Translations under genes and position numbers: made by a program
Notes under the pieces: model-generated
What the model was told of the DNA's origin: nothing
Database searches by the model: none
Seen by the model: the letters and a program-made list of their open reading frames with translations, nothing else
NCBI GenBank assembly: GCA_964275345.1
Contig: CAXYBK010000003.1
Span: 62,001 to 126,000, forward strand
From: MED-G78 sp964275345
Lineage (GTDB): Bacteria; Pseudomonadota; Gammaproteobacteria; Magnimaribacterales; D2472
Reading direction: 5' to 3'
Length of the DNA: 64,000 nt
Shown: one piece after another, positions 14,449 through 25,101 of the stretch
How the letters are laid out: every line of letters begins with the position of its first letter
Numbering within the stretch: the first letter of the stretch is position 1

Positions 14449-17367
14449 TTAAAAGTCATAAGAAAGTCTTATGCCATAAGTAGCTTGAGGTCTTGCCCAA
14501 ATACTTTTACTCATACCAAGTGGCGCAGTAGCATCACCAACATTCATAACATTAAGTTCATCAGTAATATTCTGACCATAAATATCTACACGCCAGTTAG
14601 CATCTTCATCATTTGGCGTTATAGCTATTAAAGCATTAAGCTCAGTCCATGGATCAACCTTGTCCCATGCAAGATTAAATAATGAAGTAGATCTTTCACC
14701 TTGATGATATGCATCTAATCTGAAATCAACATTATATGCAGATGTGCTTAAAGTATATTGCACTCCAATATTAGCCATTAATTCTGGATGTGTAAGACTG
14801 TTACCACCAATATCTGATAATCTTCCATCCATAACAACATCAGATGCGCTACAACCTAATGAAGCACAAACGATACTAGCCATAATTTCATAATACTGTC
14901 TTACAGCAAGTGATGGTAAATGGCCTGCTGCTACTCCTGTCTGAAGGAAACTTACTGGTGTAGGAACCCCAGATTGTCTATCTCCGTGGAATTCAGCAGG
15001 AATAAGAACACCATTTTGAAGACCAAAAGGTGCCCATCCGCCGGCTAACCATGTTTGCCAGATTGCAGTTGCAACATCTTTTCTTACAACAAAGACTTCA
15101 GCATCAGCTGCGCCTTTCATCATATGCCAATCACCACAACCGGATGTTAAACAAAGATCAGCATTCACAGGATTTAGAATCATGGTTCCATCTGCAATTT
15201 CTGATGTTTCATAACTCATGTTCGCATTAATCATCCATTCAGGAGCCATAGGCGGAATCCATAAGAATTCAGCTTCTACTCCACTCATAACCACATCAAT
15301 ACCCTCATTAACTCTCGTTTTATTTTTGATTTTAGTAACCTGGTAATCTGATGCATCGTACATATAAGCAGAGGCATTTAATCTCATTCCTTGTGCAGGA
15401 ATTTCTTTTTTAATACCAACTTCAAAAGCTATTAAATCAGTAGATGGAAAAACTTGAGGTGTATCAGGATATAATTCTGGATCAAGAGCACCATTAAAAC
15501 CACCACCTTTAAATCCTTGAGAAATACTTGCATAGACCATAGTGTTGTCATCAAGTTTATGATCAACTACAAATCTACCTGTAGTATTTTCAAAACTTAC
15601 TTCTGGATCTCCAACAGCGCCAGCTCCATACCAAGAATCACCAAATTCAGGAATAACATTGCCGGGTATTACCGACGTTGGTAATGCTGTAAAGCCACCA
15701 CCTGCGCTACCCATTCCAACTACACTTAAGAAAGGAGAACGTCCATACTGCTCTTTATAATCCTGAGTATGTCTCAAACCTAAAGTGTAACTAGTTTGTT
15801 CAGAAGCCTGATAATAAACTTCTCCAAATATTGCTGTACTTCTTGTAGCTGAAATACTGCTTGATCTATATAAAGGAGCATATAACTGCACAGCACCTTG
15901 AGGAAGTCCACCAGTTAGAACAGGAGGAGGAGCTAATGCTAAAGCATCTAGCCCGTTAGCTGCAATGTCATAAACACTTAAATTACTACCTGATGTATGA
16001 ATAGCTCCGAGAAGGTAATTCATATCTCCATCTAAGTTAGATTGAATTCGAGCTTCAAATACTTCACGCTCTATTTTTGGATTGTATTGTCTATCAAATC
16101 CATCTGGATAATTCATGGTATCTGTAATACAACCACCATAAACTCCAAAAGTTCCATCTTCAAGTTTACAATCAGGTCCATAACCACTCATTGGGACAAA
16201 GCCACCTGGGAAGTATGGATTATCTTTAAAACGTAATTTATCCATCTCCTCTGAAACGTAAGTACCCGTTCTGTCATACATTCTATCTTTTCTCATAGCT
16301 GAGAAAGTTGCATCCCAATTGTCATTTAATTCATGGTTTACTATTAACATAGAAATATCATTATCAACAATATACTTAGGCATTCCTCTTACATTAGCTT
16401 CCCAAAAACCTTGAGGAGCTCCTGACATATCAGTGAAAGGAGTGAAATCTAGTATTCCAGTTAAAACAGCTAAGTTCTCAACATAAGTAGCCATTGGATG
16501 AGTTAGTTCATGAACTAATTCACCACCAGGGGTACAACCAACTACTAATGAAGGATCTCTTTGACAGTAAGCATTATTAACATAATGACGCATTGAATCT
16601 TCATCGTATGCTTCATGGACAAAAGTGATATCAGTTTTATCATTTACATCCCATGAAAGTGAAAATCTCCATGCATCGCTATCTCTATTATTAATGTGAC
16701 TTACAGGTGCTTTGGAATAAATATTTTTAATATCTCCATCTCTTGTAACACTTGAGGTAGCTAATCTGACCGCTACTTTTTCGCCAAGAGGGAGATTGAA
16801 CGTAGTTTTCATTTTTCTAAGATTAAAACTACCGTTTTCAATTTTAACACTTCCTGACATTTCGCCCATTACAGGTCGGGCAGTAATTAGATTTATAGCT
16901 CCACCTACAGAGTTTTTACCAAATAGAGTCCCTTGCGGCCCTCTAAGCACTTCAACACGCTCAAGATCAAAGAAATCTCCATCTTGCATAGTGTATGAGC
17001 CAACAGGTAAATCATTAACGTGAGTTTCCACACCACTTTCAGCGGTTGCAGATACTGCTAAGTTGGTGATACCTCTAATATTAAAGGAACCTCCAGATGA
17101 GTCTCCACCTTGAAAGCTTAAACTAGGTGTTACCAACTGAAGATCTGAACCGCCTTCAATTTGTTGGTCTTCTAGCATTTGAGCACTTATAGCTGTTACA
17201 GCAATAGGCACATCTTGCAGACTTTCTTCAGTTCTTTGTGATGTTACTACAATTTCCTCAAGAACAGCACCTTCTGCTTCTGCTGCCATTAAAGCTGGCG
17301 CATAACTAAATACTCCAATAATTAAAAAAGAAAAACCTAATAGTTTGTTATGAAAATACGAACTCAT
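14449..17367 (-). CDS. TonB-dependent receptor, probable carbohydrate or organic nutrient uptake
   Basis: 972-residue outer-membrane receptor with a signal peptide ending near LMAAEA. A TonB-box region (EEIVVTSQRTEESLQDVP, about 33-50) is followed by the plug, with LEDQQIEGGSDLQLVTPSLS and VLRGPQGTLFGKNSVGGA, and a large barrel ending in YGIRLSYDF. The plug belongs to the large family common in marine and sphingomonad bacteria that imports glycans, lignin-type aromatics or other organics. No Fur box is visible upstream, unlike the receptor at 6.3-8.4 kb. The genes further upstream are an amidohydrolase and a glycoside-utilisation set, so a glycoside or its breakdown product is the likely cargo, by inference. 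Confidence 0.9.
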   Translation of the reverse strand: MSSYFHNKLLGFSFLIIGVFSYAPALMAAEAEGAVLEEIVVTSQRTEESLQDVPIAVTAISAQMLEDQQIEGGSDLQLVTPSLSFQGGDSSGGSFNIRGITNLAVSATAESGVETHVNDLPVGSYTMQDGDFFDLERVEVLRGPQGTLFGKNSVGGAINLITARPVMGEMSGSVKIENGSFNLRKMKTTFNLPLGEKVAVRLATSSVTRDGDIKNIYSKAPVSHINNRDSDAWRFSLSWDVNDKTDITFVHEAYDEDSMRHYVNNAYCQRDPSLVVGCTPGGELVHELTHPMATYVENLAVLTGILDFTPFTDMSGAPQGFWEANVRGMPKYIVDNDISMLIVNHELNDNWDATFSAMRKDRMYDRTGTYVSEEMDKLRFKDNPYFPGGFVPMSGYGPDCKLEDGTFGVYGGCITDTMNYPDGFDRQYNPKIEREVFEARIQSNLDGDMNYLLGAIHTSGSNLSVYDIAANGLDALALAPPPVLTGGLPQGAVQLYAPLYRSSSISATRSTAIFGEVYYQASEQTSYTLGLRHTQDYKEQYGRSPFLSVVGMGSAGGGFTALPTSVIPGNVIPEFGDSWYGAGAVGDPEVSFENTTGRFVVDHKLDDNTMVYASISQGFKGGGFNGALDPELYPDTPQVFPSTDLIAFEVGIKKEIPAQGMRLNASAYMYDASDYQVTKIKNKTRVNEGIDVVMSGVEAEFLWIPPMAPEWMINANMSYETSEIADGTMILNPVNADLCLTSGCGDWHMMKGAADAEVFVVRKDVATAIWQTWLAGGWAPFGLQNGVLIPAEFHGDRQSGVPTPVSFLQTGVAAGHLPSLAVRQYYEIMASIVCASLGCSASDVVMDGRLSDIGGNSLTHPELMANIGVQYTLSTSAYNVDFRLDAYHQGERSTSLFNLAWDKVDPWTELNALIAITPNDEDANWRVDIYGQNITDELNVMNVGDATAPLGMSKSIWARPQATYGIRLSYDF

Positions 17368-17536
17368 AATATCCCCCGATAATGAATTGTTAATTGTTAT
17401 TACTTATATTTATATTAAAAAAGCAATACATATAAATAACTTATATATTAAATTTAACTATAAAGTCTCGATAATGCAAATTTAAAGAAGTTTTAAATTA
17501 AAGGCTTATACATGCAAAAAGCCTCAAAAATTTAAC

Positions 17537-19243
17537 TTAATTTTTAGTTATAAAGACCTTACCTTCAACAATGGTACCTTTAACTTTTATATTTTTAATT
17601 TGCAGAGGATTAATTGTTAATGGATTATCAGACAGCACTGTAAGGTTTGCATATTTACCAACACTAATTGATCCATATTCATCTTCTAAATTAATAGTAT
17701 AAGCAGCATTTAAAGTAACGCCCATGAGGGCTTTAAGTGCTGAGATTCTTTGATTTGGTCCAGCTACCTCATCAGCATAATTGATTCTATTAACTGCGGC
17801 ATGCATGAGCACTAATGGTGATGCTGGCGCCATTGGCATATCTGAGTGCAAAGATAATGGTATCTCTGCTCTAGCCACATCACCTAAGCGGACCATTTCT
17901 TGCGATCTTTCATATCCAACCCCTACTTTGCTATATAAATCCGATAACACAGTTACATAATATGGATTTGCACTCACTATAAGTCCTAGCTCCTTGATTC
18001 TATCTATTTGATCAGCAGCTGAGTAGCCAAAATGCACAATTGTTGTTCTATGATCTTCTCGAGGATTTCTTTTATTATTTTTTTCTACTGCGTCTAAGAT
18101 TCTATCTAATCCTGAATCACCATTTTGGTGAATATGTATTTGATAGCCTGCATCCCAATAAAGTTTAAAAACCTCATCAAATACTTGAGCCTCCATTAAC
18201 CACACGCCTTGGTGACCATCAAGATAACCATCTCTTAGAACCATATTTTGAGAATACATAGCTCCATCAGTAAAAAGCTTTATTTGTTTTGGAAGATACT
18301 GAACCTTGCCACTACCCCATGAGAGAAGCGCTTCGGTTTCATTTAAAAGCTCAGAGATTTCAAAATGCTCAAGCATATACAAAGCACTTGGGATAAATAA
18401 AGATCTAAATGGCGTAGCTTCATCGCCTAAAACATAATTTTTAACACTTTGTATATCCTTGTTGTACATAGCTCCAGGGTTAGCAATTAAAGTTACGCCC
18501 TGCTCTTTCAGATACTGCTCTGTTACTGCAAAACCTTGCATAATTCTTTGAGGTGCAGCCAGATATTGCATAATTTTAGGCATTACCATTATTAAACCCC
18601 TTTCAGAAAAATGACCTTGGTCATAATCAGCTAACTCTCTTTCTGGAGGTGTTAAAGCATTTAAGTCTTCTTTATTAATACCAAATAAATCTAACGCTTT
18701 TGAATTCATAATGAATTCATGAAAAGATCGATGAATAATCAAAATAGGTCTATCGGAGGATATTTTATCTAAATCATCTTTAGTTAATTTGCCATGAAAA
18801 TAGTGATGAAACCCCCAACTTATTAAGGGAGTATTTTTATCCTCAATGTTCTTTTCTAAAACTTGTAATCTTTTCATGTAACCAGCTCTATCTCTTACCC
18901 CATTAGTCTTTTTATTTGGAAGAGACCAATCGTCAATAGCTACTATTTCTGAGCTCATAGTTATAGCGGCAAGAAGTGGATGAATGTGGTGTTCTATAAA
19001 ACCAGGAATAATTACATCATCTGCAAATGAATAATCTAATTGAGCATCTGGAAATTTTTTTATTAAGAATTCCTTTTGACCGACAGCAAATATTTTAGAA
19101 CCTCTTATCATTACAGCATCAGAATTAGCATTAGCGGCATCTAAGGTAATTAAAGTTTTAGGAATAATGATTCTATCTAGCTCTTCTGCAGCTAATGAGA
19201 ATATTGAAAGAGTAATTAAAAAAGTTATCAGAGATTTATTCAT
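17537..19243 (-). CDS. Secreted metal-dependent amidohydrolase (YtcJ/Amidohydro_3-like)
   Basis: 568-residue TIM-barrel amidohydrolase. A signal peptide (MNKSLITFLITLSIFSLAAE) directs it to the periplasm; the composite beta domain is at both ends; the metal motif HxH is in PGFIEHHIHP, further His in QIHIHQNGDSG and IVHFGYSA, and the late Asp in LHSDMPMAP. I start at ATG 19243 because this exposes the signal peptide; the longer frame to 19342 would overlap the divergent GH3 gene. YtcJ-type enzymes hydrolyse amide or imide bonds; N-substituted formamide deformylase is one example. The substrate here is unknown. Confidence 0.85.
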   Translation of the reverse strand: MNKSLITFLITLSIFSLAAEELDRIIIPKTLITLDAANANSDAVMIRGSKIFAVGQKEFLIKKFPDAQLDYSFADDVIIPGFIEHHIHPLLAAITMSSEIVAIDDWSLPNKKTNGVRDRAGYMKRLQVLEKNIEDKNTPLISWGFHHYFHGKLTKDDLDKISSDRPILIIHRSFHEFIMNSKALDLFGINKEDLNALTPPERELADYDQGHFSERGLIMVMPKIMQYLAAPQRIMQGFAVTEQYLKEQGVTLIANPGAMYNKDIQSVKNYVLGDEATPFRSLFIPSALYMLEHFEISELLNETEALLSWGSGKVQYLPKQIKLFTDGAMYSQNMVLRDGYLDGHQGVWLMEAQVFDEVFKLYWDAGYQIHIHQNGDSGLDRILDAVEKNNKRNPREDHRTTIVHFGYSAADQIDRIKELGLIVSANPYYVTVLSDLYSKVGVGYERSQEMVRLGDVARAEIPLSLHSDMPMAPASPLVLMHAAVNRINYADEVAGPNQRISALKALMGVTLNAAYTINLEDEYGSISVGKYANLTVLSDNPLTINPLQIKNIKVKGTIVEGKVFITKN

Positions 19244-19315
19244 CGACAATATGCTAACAGTTATTTTAAAAATTGAGTAATTGAAGATATGTATTAAAGG
19301 ATTTAATATTGATGC

Positions 19316-21742
19316 ATGACCAATATAAATAAGCTTATTCAAGACCTAACTCTAAGAGAAAAGATCTCTCTTATGAGCGGTTTCAATTCATGGTATACAA
19401 ATAAAATTGATAGGCTTGGCATTCCCAGCATCAAAATGTCAGATGGCCCTAATGGGGTAAGAGGAGACTCAAACTCAGGTAAATCATCAGCTTGTTTTCC
19501 TTGTGCTATATCTATCGGATCTACATGGGATATGGATCTTATCAATCAATTAGGCATTGCATTAGGTGAAGAAGCAAAAGTAAAAGACGTAGATGTTCTT
19601 CTAGGTCCTACTATTAATATTCATAGGCACCCACTTGGTGGAAGACATTTTGAAAGTTTTTCAGAGGACCCTTTCTTAACAGGAAAAATTGCTACCGAGT
19701 ATGTAAAAGGAGTTCAGTCTCAAGATGTTGCTGCATGTTTAAAACATTTTATTGGCAATGACACTGAATATGAGAGACATTTGGTTAGTTCAAATATTGA
19801 TGAGAAAACTTTAAGAGAAATATATTTACTTCCTTTTGAAATGGGAATTAAAGAAGGTAATGCACAAGTTGTAATGAGTGCCTATAACAAGCTTAATAAT
19901 ATCTATTGTAGTTCTCATAAAGAACTTTTAATTGATATTTTAAAAGATGAATGGGGTTTCGATGGTTATGTGGTTAGTGACTGGGGCGCTGCATTAGAAA
20001 CTGAAGAGAATGCTAAAGGTGGGCTAGATCTAGAAATGCCTGGTCCTGGAAATGTATGGGGTGATCAATTATTCGCAGCTGTTAGTGAAGGTAAGGTTGA
20101 GGAAGAATTAATTGATGACAAAGTAAGAAGAATCTTAAATATTGCTAATTTTTCAAAAAGATTTGAAAATCCTACCAATAAACCAGAACAAAGTAATAAT
20201 TCAGAAGAGCATAGAAAGCTTCTTAAAAAAGCAGCAGCAAGTGGAATGGTGCTTCTTAAGAATAATGATTTATTGCCTCTTAAATCTAATGTTAAAAATC
20301 TTGCAATCATTGGGCCAAATGCTAAGGAGGCTCAAATTATTGGAGGTGGAAGTGCAAGCCTTAAACCTCATTATCAAGCTCATCCATTAGAGGCATTTCA
20401 AAATAAGTTAGGAGATCATACGAATATCTCTTATGCAAAAGGTTGTCATACTCATAAATTTCTTCCAAGAGTAAATGAAGGATTTATGGATGATAAAGAA
20501 GGGTTCTTAGTTGAATATTTTGAAGGTTCTAACTTTGATGAAAACTTGCTTGTGAAAGAACATTTAATAGGTAATAAATTCTGGGTCTTTGAGGGCTTTG
20601 CTAAGGATGTTATTGCCAAATTTGAGCGACCTGATATCTCTGTTAGATTCTCATGCGCCTATACACCTGATATTTCAGGTCAACATGAGTTTGAAATATT
20701 TGGTATTGGAAAGGCTAGACTTTTTATTGATGGTGAAGAGCTAATTGATAATTGGACAGAAACCTCTCCTGGTGAAGCATTCTTTTCTTTTAGTTCAGAT
20801 TCAAAAAGAGCTTTGGTTAACTTGATTGAAGGTACAACCTATCAGTTAGAGATTAGGTATAAATTTGAGGGTAATTTCCCAGCAATTTATATTGGATGCC
20901 AAGCACCAGATAAAGTAAATTTGTTTGATGAAGCTTTAGAAGTTGCAAGCGCAGCTGATCAAGTAATTTTAATTGTTGGTACAAATTCAGATTGGGAAAC
21001 AGAAGGCAATGACAGGAGTGACTTCAATTTACCGGTTAATCAAAATCACCTCATTGAAGAGGTCTTAAGGGTTAACCCTAATACCTTAGTTGTCCTTAAT
21101 ACAGGTTCGCCAGTAAAAATGCCATGGGCGGATAAAGCTGAAGCTATTATGCAGACCTGGTTTGCAGGACAAGAATTTGGCAATGCTTTGGTTGATATTA
21201 TAACTGGAGAGATTAATCCTTCAGGCAGATTACCAACCTCTTTCCCTAAAAATATTGAAGATACTCCAGCATTTAATTCCTACCCTGGTAAAGATCTTCA
21301 GATGAATTATGACGAAAAACTTTTAGTAGGTTATAGATGGTATGACAAGAAGAATATCAAGACGCTCTTTCCGTTTGGGCATGGTCTTTCGTATACTAAT
21401 TTTGAATACTCTGATTTAGAAGTTGATGTTCGCGCAACGAATATGGCGTCATGTAAATTCTCAGTTCGAAATACTGGGCAAGTTGCTGGAATAGAAACTG
21501 CACAGTGTTATGTTAGTTTTAAGACTATTGATGATTCTGAGCCTGAAAAGACACTTCAAGGCTTCAGTAAAATAGCACTTAATCCAAATGATGAATCTAG
21601 TATTGAAATTAATTTGAATTCAAGAAATTTTTCTTCATGGAACGTGGCTAAAAGAAGCTGGGAAGTAAGAGCAGGATCTTATGAAATATTAATTGGCTCC
21701 TCAGCAGAGAATATTCTTCTTCAAACAACTATTAATCTATAG
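19316..21742 (+). CDS. GH3 beta-glucosidase with PA14 domain
   Basis: 808-residue glycoside hydrolase of family 3. The N-terminal barrel contains KHFIGNDTEYERH and the nucleophile Asp222 in VVSDWGA; the C-terminal sandwich holds the acid/base region WETEG (Glu561/Glu563); a PA14 lectin-like insert (about residues 385-520) splits it; a fibronectin-III-like end (about 690-800) follows FPFGHGLSYTNFEY. No signal peptide is seen, so it should act in the cytoplasm on imported oligosaccharides. PA14-containing GH3 enzymes usually cut beta-glucosides from the non-reducing end. It is divergent from the amidohydrolase and overlaps the convergent oxidoreductase fusion by 11 bases. Confidence 0.95.
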   Translation: MTNINKLIQDLTLREKISLMSGFNSWYTNKIDRLGIPSIKMSDGPNGVRGDSNSGKSSACFPCAISIGSTWDMDLINQLGIALGEEAKVKDVDVLLGPTINIHRHPLGGRHFESFSEDPFLTGKIATEYVKGVQSQDVAACLKHFIGNDTEYERHLVSSNIDEKTLREIYLLPFEMGIKEGNAQVVMSAYNKLNNIYCSSHKELLIDILKDEWGFDGYVVSDWGAALETEENAKGGLDLEMPGPGNVWGDQLFAAVSEGKVEEELIDDKVRRILNIANFSKRFENPTNKPEQSNNSEEHRKLLKKAAASGMVLLKNNDLLPLKSNVKNLAIIGPNAKEAQIIGGGSASLKPHYQAHPLEAFQNKLGDHTNISYAKGCHTHKFLPRVNEGFMDDKEGFLVEYFEGSNFDENLLVKEHLIGNKFWVFEGFAKDVIAKFERPDISVRFSCAYTPDISGQHEFEIFGIGKARLFIDGEELIDNWTETSPGEAFFSFSSDSKRALVNLIEGTTYQLEIRYKFEGNFPAIYIGCQAPDKVNLFDEALEVASAADQVILIVGTNSDWETEGNDRSDFNLPVNQNHLIEEVLRVNPNTLVVLNTGSPVKMPWADKAEAIMQTWFAGQEFGNALVDIITGEINPSGRLPTSFPKNIEDTPAFNSYPGKDLQMNYDEKLLVGYRWYDKKNIKTLFPFGHGLSYTNFEYSDLEVDVRATNMASCKFSVRNTGQVAGIETAQCYVSFKTIDDSEPEKTLQGFSKIALNPNDESSIEINLNSRNFSSWNVAKRSWEVRAGSYEILIGSSAENILLQTTINL

Positions 21743-23735
21743 ATAAATCTTTCATCTCTTGATCACTCAAATTAATTTGAGTTGCCTCAATTGAGCTATT
21801 AGTCTCAAAAATAGTTCTAGGCCCAATGAGGGGAAATATTAAAGATGATTTTTGAACTACATAAGCTAAAGCAACCTGAATAGGTTGAAGATTTTTTTGC
21901 TCAGCTATTTCAAAACATTTAGCTCTTCTTTTTAGATTTTTTTCATTATGCCAAACTCTTATTTCTTCTTCTAAAGAAGGATTTGAAAAATGTTCGTTAG
22001 ATGTAATCTCTTTTTTCTTAATAAAAAAACCTCTAGCTTGGCTTGACCAAGGAAATAACATGATCTTATTTTCTATTAAATAAGTAACATATTCGCTATT
22101 GACCCCTACGCATCCAGGCCAAACAGGATCAACCATTTCAGCTAAACTAAAATTATTGCTTAATGCTGTAAAAGGTTCTTTGTTGTGTGATTGAGCATAA
22201 TCTCTAGCCTCAGAAAAGCGACCTAGCTCCCAATTAGAAGCTCCAATGAGATTTATTAATCCTTCACTTTTTACTTCATCTAAAGCATCCATAAATTCAG
22301 AAACAGGTATGTCTGGATTGTCTCTATGCAGACAAAAAATATCTAAAGTTTGAATATTTAAACGTTCTAATGATTCTATAATTTGCGGCCTGATAAATTG
22401 TGGCTCACATTGAGGCGTATGTGCGCCCTTGCCTATAACAATAATATCTTTTTCAAGGTTTCTTGAATTGATCCAATCGCCTAAATACTTATCGCCCTTC
22501 CCATTATTATAAATATAAGCCGTATCAAATATTCTGCCGCCTGCTCCATAAAAATGATCAAACATAGTAAAAGCGTGCAAGCTTGAAGTTTGATTATCAC
22601 AACCTAAAGCTAATCTTGATGCAGTTTTTTCAATACCTGTAATATTAGTATTTTTAAATTGAGGCTTCTGCATTAAGTAAAATTTAGAAGTTGGTATCGG
22701 TGAGTTATCTAAAGTTTCATATGGGCACTTGATTTGTAGTTCCTGCCTCCACTTATCTAGCCAAAGCATATTACTTTGTGTATCCGCATGAGAGACAAGT
22801 TTAGATTCAAGTTTCTTTTCTTGAATGCAATTAGATGCATGATCAATTTCTCTAGTGAATAAACCAACCTCATCAACATATGGAACTTCTTTAACTAGAA
22901 TTCCTGAATCAAAGATTTTGATAGATGAATTTCCATCTTGAAATTGCCCACAATGCCATGGCTGTTCAACAACTAATTCTATATCTCCATTTTTAATTTT
23001 AAGATCATTTGAATACTCCTCATCTATCGCACAACTAATTTTTGCTTCAATTTTATCTGAGAAAACTAAATGCGCTTCTGATTGAAGATCAACACCAGTT
23101 TCATCTAGTCTGCCGGTTGCATGAATACTTTCAGGATCAGCAAATGGCATACCTTGAAGGCTACCTGCTATTAATTTAGCCATTGATAATGGGTAGCATC
23201 CAACATCTAAAATTGCACCTCCACCTAATAATGGATTTCTTAAACGATGCTCTTTGGGAAGTTCAGCCGAGAACCCAAAAGAACTTTCAATAAAAATCTT
23301 TTCTTTAGTATTTTTAAAAATATCTAAATGCTCAAGTATATTAAAAGTTTGAGGATGAGTTCTATACATATAAGCCTCCATCAAAAATAATTCTGCTTCT
23401 TTTGCTAGATTGAGTAGGGTCATACTTTCTAAATAATTCATCGTTAAGGGTTTTTCACATAGAACATGTTTATTATTCTTTATTGCCTCTAATGAATAAA
23501 AATAATGAGAGTTATGTGGAGTCGCAATATAAACTGCATCAATATTATTTGAGGATATAAACTCATCAAGGTCTGTAAAGGCAGCAATATCAAATTTTGT
23601 AGAAAACTGATCAACCATCTCTGAATTTCTGCCAAAAACACTAGTTAATTCTGAATTCTGGCAGTATTTGATGGAATGGGCAAAAGCTTTAGCTATGTTA
23701 CCTGAGCCAATAATACCCCACTTAATTTTATGCAT
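21732..23735 (-). CDS. Fusion of Gfo/Idh/MocA dehydrogenase and aldo/keto reductase
   Basis: 667-residue two-domain oxidoreductase. Residues 1 to about 340 form a Gfo/Idh/MocA enzyme: Rossmann motif GIIGSGNIAKAF, the EKPLTMNY catalytic Lys motif (about 95) and a C-terminal sheet with GGGAILDVGCYPLSMAK. Residues about 365-667 form an aldo/keto reductase with the tetrad visible as Asp and Tyr in FDTAYIYNNG, Lys in VIGKGAH and His in FCLHRDN. Both act on sugars or polyols with NAD(P)(H), so the fusion may couple two redox steps on one sugar. It overlaps the downstream-facing transporter gene by 8 bases, forming an operon with it. Fusion is seen directly; the reaction is inferred. Confidence 0.92.
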   Translation of the reverse strand: MHKIKWGIIGSGNIAKAFAHSIKYCQNSELTSVFGRNSEMVDQFSTKFDIAAFTDLDEFISSNNIDAVYIATPHNSHYFYSLEAIKNNKHVLCEKPLTMNYLESMTLLNLAKEAELFLMEAYMYRTHPQTFNILEHLDIFKNTKEKIFIESSFGFSAELPKEHRLRNPLLGGGAILDVGCYPLSMAKLIAGSLQGMPFADPESIHATGRLDETGVDLQSEAHLVFSDKIEAKISCAIDEEYSNDLKIKNGDIELVVEQPWHCGQFQDGNSSIKIFDSGILVKEVPYVDEVGLFTREIDHASNCIQEKKLESKLVSHADTQSNMLWLDKWRQELQIKCPYETLDNSPIPTSKFYLMQKPQFKNTNITGIEKTASRLALGCDNQTSSLHAFTMFDHFYGAGGRIFDTAYIYNNGKGDKYLGDWINSRNLEKDIIVIGKGAHTPQCEPQFIRPQIIESLERLNIQTLDIFCLHRDNPDIPVSEFMDALDEVKSEGLINLIGASNWELGRFSEARDYAQSHNKEPFTALSNNFSLAEMVDPVWPGCVGVNSEYVTYLIENKIMLFPWSSQARGFFIKKKEITSNEHFSNPSLEEEIRVWHNEKNLKRRAKCFEIAEQKNLQPIQVALAYVVQKSSLIFPLIGPRTIFETNSSIEATQINLSDQEMKDLSID

Positions 23736-25080
23736 TTAAAAGCTTCCTTTCTTCAATATCTTGAATTAACTTTTTATGAAAGGCTTTATCAATAGGATAA
23801 AAGTAGACTAAAAAAAAGCTAATAGAAACACCTGCAAGGGGTATCCAGGTCATTAATGATTTTAATCCATCTAAAGTTTCTTGGGTTTGAACTTGATTTG
23901 GCTCAAATCCAATAGTCGTCAAAGCTATTCCTAAAATAACAGCTGCAAATGCTATAGCGCCTTTTTGAGCAAAAGTCATAAAGCCATACAATGAAGATTC
24001 AGTTCTAATACCAGACTTCCACTCACCATATTCAATGGTGTCAGGAAGCATAGACCAAAATAGTATTCCTGTTGCGCCATTTCCAATCCCAATAAACCCA
24101 AGAATAAATAGTAATTCATTTAGTGTTTTTATTGGGTAGAAGTAAAAAATCAAGAATCCAATGACTAAAAATATCATTGAAATCATCCAAGCATTTTTCT
24201 TACCTATCTTTAAAGCCGTGAAAGCCCAAAAAGGTATAACTGCAAATGAAACCCCGCTACTTACTCCAAGGATTAAGCCTTGATATTCATGAAGATCTAA
24301 GTAGTATTTTGTGAAATAAATTAGATTATTGTTAAACATTAATGTGGTTGATCCTAGGATTAATATTGAACCAAAAACAATCCAAAAAGGATAATTCCTA
24401 GCAACTGATTGAGATACCTTTTTAAAGCTTGGTAATTGAGACTTATTAAATTCAAAATTTCTTTCTTTAACGAAATACACTGTAATACTTAAAATTACAA
24501 CAGCAGTTAAGCCTGCGATTAAACCCAGATAAACAAATCCAAGGGCTTCTTCTCCCCCTCCAAACCATAGAACGATAGGAAAACCAAAAGCAGAAACTGT
24601 TAAAGTTCCAAAGGAAGCAGCTAGCATTCGAGCAGTTGTTAATTTAGTTCTTTCGTCACTGTCATCTGTAATTCTTGCAGTGAGAGATGAGTAAGGAACA
24701 CTTACAATGGTAAAACAGGTTCTGTGAACTAAATTTACTGCTAATAAGAATAAAAATAAAAGTGTGCCTTCAAATGGTGGTACCCAAAGCAAAAGGACAA
24801 AAGATAAAGCTAATGGAATAGAGCCATAGAATATATAAGGACGATAGCTCCCCATTTTAGTTCTAGTTCGCTCAGCCATATAACCCATAAAAGGATCAGT
24901 AATAGCATCCCAAGCTATGCCTAATGCATAAATCCAGCCTGCTAATAGAGGTGAAATACCAACAACGTCTGTATAAAAATAAAGCAGGTATAACCCAACA
25001 CCGCTCCAATAAAGACAAATTGCATAATCACCTATTCCATAAGCTGCTCTAATTTTGTTGCTGACGATATTAGTATTCAT
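23728..25080 (-). CDS. GPH family sugar:cation symporter (MFS, MelB-like)
   Basis: 450 residues with twelve predicted helices. The glycoside-pentoside-hexuronide signature is clear: WDAITDPFMGYMAERTRTKMGSYRPY region (about residues 55-81), with the acidic residue of the cation site in helix 2, and VPYSSLTARITDD later. It should import a glycoside or monosaccharide with Na+ or H+. The gene is first in an operon with the Gfo/Idh-AKR fusion and is divergent from the alpha/beta hydrolase across a short region holding a palindrome. Together with the TonB receptor and GH3 enzyme it completes an uptake route from the outside to the cytoplasm. Confidence 0.93.
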   Translation of the reverse strand: MNTNIVSNKIRAAYGIGDYAICLYWSGVGLYLLYFYTDVVGISPLLAGWIYALGIAWDAITDPFMGYMAERTRTKMGSYRPYIFYGSIPLALSFVLLLWVPPFEGTLLFLFLLAVNLVHRTCFTIVSVPYSSLTARITDDSDERTKLTTARMLAASFGTLTVSAFGFPIVLWFGGGEEALGFVYLGLIAGLTAVVILSITVYFVKERNFEFNKSQLPSFKKVSQSVARNYPFWIVFGSILILGSTTLMFNNNLIYFTKYYLDLHEYQGLILGVSSGVSFAVIPFWAFTALKIGKKNAWMISMIFLVIGFLIFYFYPIKTLNELLFILGFIGIGNGATGILFWSMLPDTIEYGEWKSGIRTESSLYGFMTFAQKGAIAFAAVILGIALTTIGFEPNQVQTQETLDGLKSLMTWIPLAGVSISFFLVYFYPIDKAFHKKLIQDIEERKLLNA

Positions 25081-25101
25081 ATTCCACTCAGTTTTTATTT
25101 T

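Noticed and set aside
17501..17525. Hairpin AGGCTT/AAGCCT after the amidohydrolase gene
   Set aside because: Only six pairs with a long loop and weak T tract; not convincing as a terminator.
19244..19342. Longer N-terminus of the amidohydrolase
   Set aside because: It would overlap the divergent GH3 gene and bury the signal peptide inside the protein.
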